Of a stretch of DNA of 64,000 nt, positions 60,726 through 64,000 are shown piece after piece; positions within the stretch are counted from its first letter, which is position 1; each line of letters starts with the position of its first letter. Source of the DNA: UBA4782 sp034430215. GTDB taxonomy: Bacteria > Chloroflexota > Anaerolineae > Anaerolineales > Anaerolineaceae. The DNA is taken from contig DAOUFE010000013.1 in assembly GCA_034430215.1 (NCBI GenBank), forward strand, positions 40,573 to 104,572, read 5' to 3'. The notes beneath the pieces were generated by a model. It saw only the letters and a list, made by a program, of their open reading frames with translations. It was not told the origin of the DNA and searched no databases. The position numbers were made by a program, and so were the translations under genes.

Positions 60726-61613
60726 TTATTCTGGCAGACCCAGTTTTTGTTCGATGGGATCATCACCCTGCAGGGTCATCGGGTTCGGGACGTCTGATAG
60801 GATGTTCCAGGTTTCGGTATGGGTGATAGACTCGCCAGGTTCCAACGCTGTCAATGGTCCAAGGCTTTCCAGTTCAATGAATTTGTTGTAGCAAAAACAT
60901 TCAAAATTACTGTTCTGATCAGTATGAATTTTAGTGAATTCTGGGGTGAAACGCTTTATGAACAAGACTCCTTCATTCCAATAAGCCGCCCATCCTTTGT
61001 GGTTGAAATATCCAATTTTAAAGGGATGGTCTCTGCATTCTCCCTGCACCAGCAGGTGATCATTCTTGATCTTCAGGCGGTCATCTTCCCAACGGGTATA
61101 ATGCCAAAGGCTGATCTGGCGGTTTGGCGCATACTCTCCCTGATTGGGAGCTGATGTAGGGAGAACAGCCACACCACCCAGCGGCAGCAAGGTTATTGCC
61201 CAGGGCGCCAGTTCCACTTTTACCAGGCTGTTGTTCTGGATGGTATGGTTCATTTGAAGGAGGGGTTTTTCATCATCCAGGGTGATGGTGATAGATTTGC
61301 GAAAATGCGTACCGGGTTCATCCGGCTGTATTAGCATCACCTGCCTGTTGCCATACTCCATTTGCAAGCCATCGCCGTCTGGCAAAAAAGAACGCGGAAA
61401 AGCTTCGGGGGCATGCCACAGGCGGTGACCACCTATCAAATAATATTCCCCATAAGGGGTATCATAGCAAACATTATCCGCATTCCCCAGGATATTGCCA
61501 TCTTTCCCATTAAGGAACAAACCGATGATGCGTGGTCCTGCCGTGGTAAGAAATTCCACCCTGATGGATGAATTGGAAAAGCAGGCAGATGGCAAATCTC
61601 TGAGCAGGGTCAT
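60726..61613 (-). CDS. DUF4380-like protein (aldose-epimerase fold)
   Basis: The 295-residue protein shows the galactose-mutarotase-like pattern: TTAGPRIIGLFLNGKDGNIL, YYLIGGHRLWHAPEAFPRSF, NSLVKVELAPWAITLLPLGG and GESITHTETW. This matches DUF4380, which I place in the sugar-epimerase superfamily. Catalytic residues are not certain. It has no ribosome site and starts 3 bases after the zinc-ribbon gene stop, so translation is probably coupled. Confidence 0.75.
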   Translation of the reverse strand: MTLLRDLPSACFSNSSIRVEFLTTAGPRIIGLFLNGKDGNILGNADNVCYDTPYGEYYLIGGHRLWHAPEAFPRSFLPDGDGLQMEYGNRQVMLIQPDEPGTHFRKSITITLDDEKPLLQMNHTIQNNSLVKVELAPWAITLLPLGGVAVLPTSAPNQGEYAPNRQISLWHYTRWEDDRLKIKNDHLLVQGECRDHPFKIGYFNHKGWAAYWNEGVLFIKRFTPEFTKIHTDQNSNFECFCYNKFIELESLGPLTALEPGESITHTETWNILSDVPNPMTLQGDDPIEQKLGLPE

Positions 61614-61616
61614 TGT

Positions 61617-62261
61617 CTAGCTAATTTTTGCACCGCACTCGGCACAAAATTTAGCCCCTGGCTGCAACGGTTTTCCACACTCTTTGCAGAAAGATGCCTT
61701 CAAACTGGCGCCACAATTGGGGCAGAATTTTGCGTCCGTTGCCAGAGGAGCTTCGCACTTTGGGCAAGAAGCCTTAATGGATTGTTTCCAGGTTTCCGCA
61801 CCCAGATGCCTGTCTTCTTCTGCCATGCAAGCGTGTGCATGAATTTCCTCTACAGAACGCTCTGATTGCGCCGCTGCCATCTCAACACCCAGGTCAGGTG
61901 CACAATTCTTGCATAATCCCTTCTTAGTGTTCCAGCAGGATTTCCGACAAACCCAGGTCGAACAACGCGGGCATTGAATAAATTTGGGTCTGATATCTTC
62001 AATTGCCTCAGCAAAAGCTTTATCATGTGCTTTTTGCCAGGCTGCAGAGCGGGCTTTTTCACCCAGGTCTGCCGCTGTGTTCAGAAAGCCGCCAAATAAA
62101 CTGCTTGCGGTATCCAACGCGCTGGCAACACTACTGATCGCCCATGCCTGAAACTCAGTCCGGTATCCTACACCACAACGGTTGCATTCAAATTCGAATT
62201 GGAAACCTCGATCATTACTCAAGTCTTGATAATTGCTTACAAACTCTATGAACTCTGCCAT
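61617..62261 (-). CDS. Multi zinc-ribbon protein
   Basis: The 214-residue protein has many CxxC pairs: ECNRCGVGY near the start, QCPRCSTWVC, CKNCAPDLG, then C-terminal double zinc ribbons (CPKCEAPLATDAKFCPNCG, CKECGKPLQPGAKFCAECG). Each pair can bind zinc. A helical segment (SSVASALDTASSLFGGFLNTA is the longest) lies between. It has no enzymatic domain and may be a scaffold or regulator. ATG 62261 has GGAGG upstream, while the frame begins at 62273. Confidence 0.85.
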   Translation of the reverse strand: MAEFIEFVSNYQDLSNDRGFQFEFECNRCGVGYRTEFQAWAISSVASALDTASSLFGGFLNTAADLGEKARSAAWQKAHDKAFAEAIEDIRPKFIQCPRCSTWVCRKSCWNTKKGLCKNCAPDLGVEMAAAQSERSVEEIHAHACMAEEDRHLGAETWKQSIKASCPKCEAPLATDAKFCPNCGASLKASFCKECGKPLQPGAKFCAECGAKIS

Positions 62262-62299
62262 TAAATCCTCCAAAAAATAATTTTATACGGAAAAGCAAT

Positions 62300-62890
62300 T
62301 TAGTGCTTGCGGGGTCGTTTGCATAACCATAAAAAGAAGAAGAGAAAACTGGTTAAAGGCCAAATCCAAGCCAGGTCACCGGGACCGTCTTTTCCAGTTC
62401 GGGGCGCCACCCGGCGCAGCCGCACGATACGGTAGACTTTTAATAGCTCATCGATTTCTTCATCGGGCATAGTCTTGGGGTCGATTCCAAATACCCTGGC
62501 AGCAAATCCACTGGCGATCAGTACTTTTCGTAAAATTGCCCTGGCTTCAGGAGAGGTGCTGGCATCTTCTGCAATAGCCGCCCACCAGCCATCTGGCAGC
62601 CAGACTTCGACCTGAGGATTAGCCAGCATATTCTGATACCAATCCGCTACACTTCCAAAACCAGCGGTGCAGTAGATATCACCATTGATCTCGGCATAAT
62701 TCACCGGGGTTCGATATCGCTTTCCGGATTTTCGTCCATGATGGGTAATGACCAGGATACGCCCGCCAACATCAGGCCAGGCATTGACCCATTTTCCTAA
62801 TCCCAATCGCCATAATCCCGTCATAAATTTGTTAAAAATTCTGAAACCTATGCGTAAACGTTTTTCCTTTTCTGGATTGGTTATCGTCAT
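62300..62890 (-). CDS. Nitroreductase/deazaflavin (DDN, F420-type) family protein
   Basis: The 196-residue protein has a split-barrel core with RILVITHHGRKSGKRYRTPV and IYCTAGFGSVADWYQNMLAN, as in DUF385/DDN proteins that bind F420 or flavin. A hydrophobic helix with basic end (LTSFLFFFLWLCKRPRKH) at the C-terminus could tether it to the membrane. This ending is unusual for the family, as far as I know. The substrate is unknown. Confidence 0.88.
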   Translation of the reverse strand: MTITNPEKEKRLRIGFRIFNKFMTGLWRLGLGKWVNAWPDVGGRILVITHHGRKSGKRYRTPVNYAEINGDIYCTAGFGSVADWYQNMLANPQVEVWLPDGWWAAIAEDASTSPEARAILRKVLIASGFAARVFGIDPKTMPDEEIDELLKVYRIVRLRRVAPRTGKDGPGDLAWIWPLTSFLFFFLWLCKRPRKH

Positions 62891-62923
62891 TTAGATACTC
62901 TCCTTTTCCCATGAGTTAAAGGA

Positions 62924-63796
62924 TCAATCCAATTGCCCTGCTCTGCTTATGCCATAAATAAGCATAGTAAAAATGATCAAAGCCATCCCCAGCAAGAGCA
63001 GCATATTCAAATCCGGGATGGACACGATATCTGTACCCGTTAATTGTCCGCCAATGTATGTGCGTTGTTCATATACCGTCTCATTATATTGCACTGAATT
63101 TCGTATCCCGATAAAGAAAAATGCCAGCCCAATAATAAACCCAGAAAGCATAGTTCGAGCTATTTTTACCTGGCCTTTCTTTACTACATCTTTAATACTG
63201 TCTTCTTTCCTCTTATATGTAAAATGGATCATTGAATAAGCTGCCAATCCCCATACAATCACAACCAGCCAGTTTCCATAAGCCGCATAAAGGCTAAAGA
63301 TCCTGCTTTTGAATGCCAGCCCCAGGGTATAAAGAACAAATTCCATCCAGGGCATAAAAGGACCAAGGATGGAAATGACCAGGGTGAAGAGCAATGCTCC
63401 TTTTTGCATTTTGTTGAACTGTTTCCCCTTTACCAGGAGAGTGGTCAAACCTCCAATAAAAGTAAGGCTGGCTGCCCAATACGCTATAACAAGGATGGTT
63501 GGTAAGATCACCCAATTTCGCAGGGAAGTAATTAAAAATGGCATTCCAATTAAAACCACTGCTCCAATGATCATCCCAATCCTTAAAAGAGAAGAAATGC
63601 TCTTCTTTCGGCAAAGAAGCAGCAATGTTATGGCTCCCGTTAAACTGCAGAATCCATACGCAAGCGGTGCCATGATATCATCAGATAACGCCAGACCATC
63701 CAGCAGGGAATACCAAAAAGGCCACGCACAATAGAAGCAGAATCCAGCAATAAGAAGCTGAAAAACGAAAATAGGTTTGATTTCCCTTTTTGGCAT
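62924..63796 (-). CDS. Multi-pass membrane protein of unknown function
   Basis: The 290-residue protein has about eight TMs, for example PIFVFQLLIAGFCFYCAW, VLIGMPFLITSLRN and LLLGMALIIFTMLIYG. Soluble parts are small; the largest is basic (YKRKEDSIKDVVKKGQVKIA). No transporter or enzyme motif is recognisable. A good site (AAGGGG) precedes ATG. A 9-bp inverted repeat lies about 56 bases upstream. Confidence 0.7.
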   Translation of the reverse strand: MPKREIKPIFVFQLLIAGFCFYCAWPFWYSLLDGLALSDDIMAPLAYGFCSLTGAITLLLLCRKKSISSLLRIGMIIGAVVLIGMPFLITSLRNWVILPTILVIAYWAASLTFIGGLTTLLVKGKQFNKMQKGALLFTLVISILGPFMPWMEFVLYTLGLAFKSRIFSLYAAYGNWLVVIVWGLAAYSMIHFTYKRKEDSIKDVVKKGQVKIARTMLSGFIIGLAFFFIGIRNSVQYNETVYEQRTYIGGQLTGTDIVSIPDLNMLLLLGMALIIFTMLIYGISRAGQLD

Positions 63797-63851
63797 ATTT
63801 CCCCTTCTTTAACTATCTCAGATCAATCCACAAGGAAACAGCGTTACATCC

Positions 63852-63875
63852 CCATTGTATACAAAAATACAATGG
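63852..63875. promoter_or_regulatory. Inverted repeat upstream of the membrane protein gene
   Basis: CCATTGTAT (63852-63860) and ATACAATGG (63867-63875) are perfect inverted copies around ACAAAA. No T-run follows. It looks like a dimeric regulator site (GntR-like TTGTATACAA core). The rest of 63797-64000 holds no recognised gene. Confidence 0.45.
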
Positions 63876-64000
63876 CTTGCACAAATTCCTCTATAAATTA
63901 ATCTAGCTACCTGACAGTTTAAAAAAAGAAGGTTGAACGGCATTGAATCTCCAATAAAATAGTTTTTGCGAAAGCATTTTATAAAACGGAGTAAGACAAT

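Overview
The window looks like the chromosome of an uncultured or little-studied Chloroflexota bacterium, probably class Anaerolineae. I infer this from gene content and style: lipoproteins with Thr/Pro-rich linkers, an NBR1-Ig-domain lipoprotein, LCP and SH3b cell-wall proteins, S26B/DUF5305 signal peptidase genes, a CAD-like PyrC with a PyrF-PyrE fusion, and an F420-type nitroreductase-fold protein. There is no phage, plasmid, IS or CRISPR signature. The window is mostly ordinary, densely packed chromosome with one tRNA (Pro, UGG).

Layout. 1-4671 (minus): a partial secreted protein, a KefB-type antiporter, a DUF4203 membrane protein and an LCP-family protein. 4791-7161 (plus): sugar nucleotidyltransferase, small protein, aminotransferase. 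7372-11933 (plus): pyrimidine operon (pyrC, pyrB, pyrF-pyrE fusion) behind a promoter, a candidate leader peptide and an attenuator, followed by an M48 peptidase. 12201-19311 (minus): a MacB-type ABC exporter with three tandem periplasmic-adaptor paralogs, divergent from a two-component system (19578-21674). 21899-26174 (plus): a Tgt-like base-exchange enzyme overlapping a homolog of the ArmA/RmtB 16S rRNA G1405 methyltransferases, then flavodoxin, PhzF and a deacetylase-like lipoprotein. 26328-31200: VWA-TM-FHA protein, M55 peptidase, FAD oxidoreductase. 31504-34795: a secretion cassette with two small secreted proteins flanking a SipW-like signal peptidase fused to DUF5305 and a degenerate EAL domain. 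34864-38565 (minus): OB-like secreted protein, DUF4405 membrane protein, NBR1-Ig lipoprotein, YjbQ, MntP. 38763-43807: beta-propeller/SH3b lipoprotein and a large beta-helix surface protein. 43920-46518 (minus): NYN-LOTUS protein, and an ArsM-type double methyltransferase with its ArsR under a 38-bp perfect palindrome. 46622-57221: YdcF, rnhB, glycosyltransferase, tRNA-Pro, esterase, CBS-ACT protein, gatC-gatA, dnaN, a PPDK-N-domain protein and a tyrosine phosphatase. 57290-63796 (minus): a run of HypE-like, DinB-like, cyclase-like, DUF4380, zinc-ribbon, DDN-like and membrane proteins.

Most interesting: (1) the translationally coupled Tgt-like/16S methyltransferase pair, where the Tgt base-recognition loop is altered; (2) the signal peptidase-DUF5305-degenerate EAL fusion with its candidate substrates; (3) a pyrBI-like attenuator in which a leader ORF stops inside the terminator hairpin; (4) several genes whose -10 box lies only 6-9 bases before the start codon, suggesting leaderless mRNAs; (5) palindromic intergenic repeats of the GTCATTGCGAGC type. 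Starts, domains and promoters were read by eye. No database or folding software was used.
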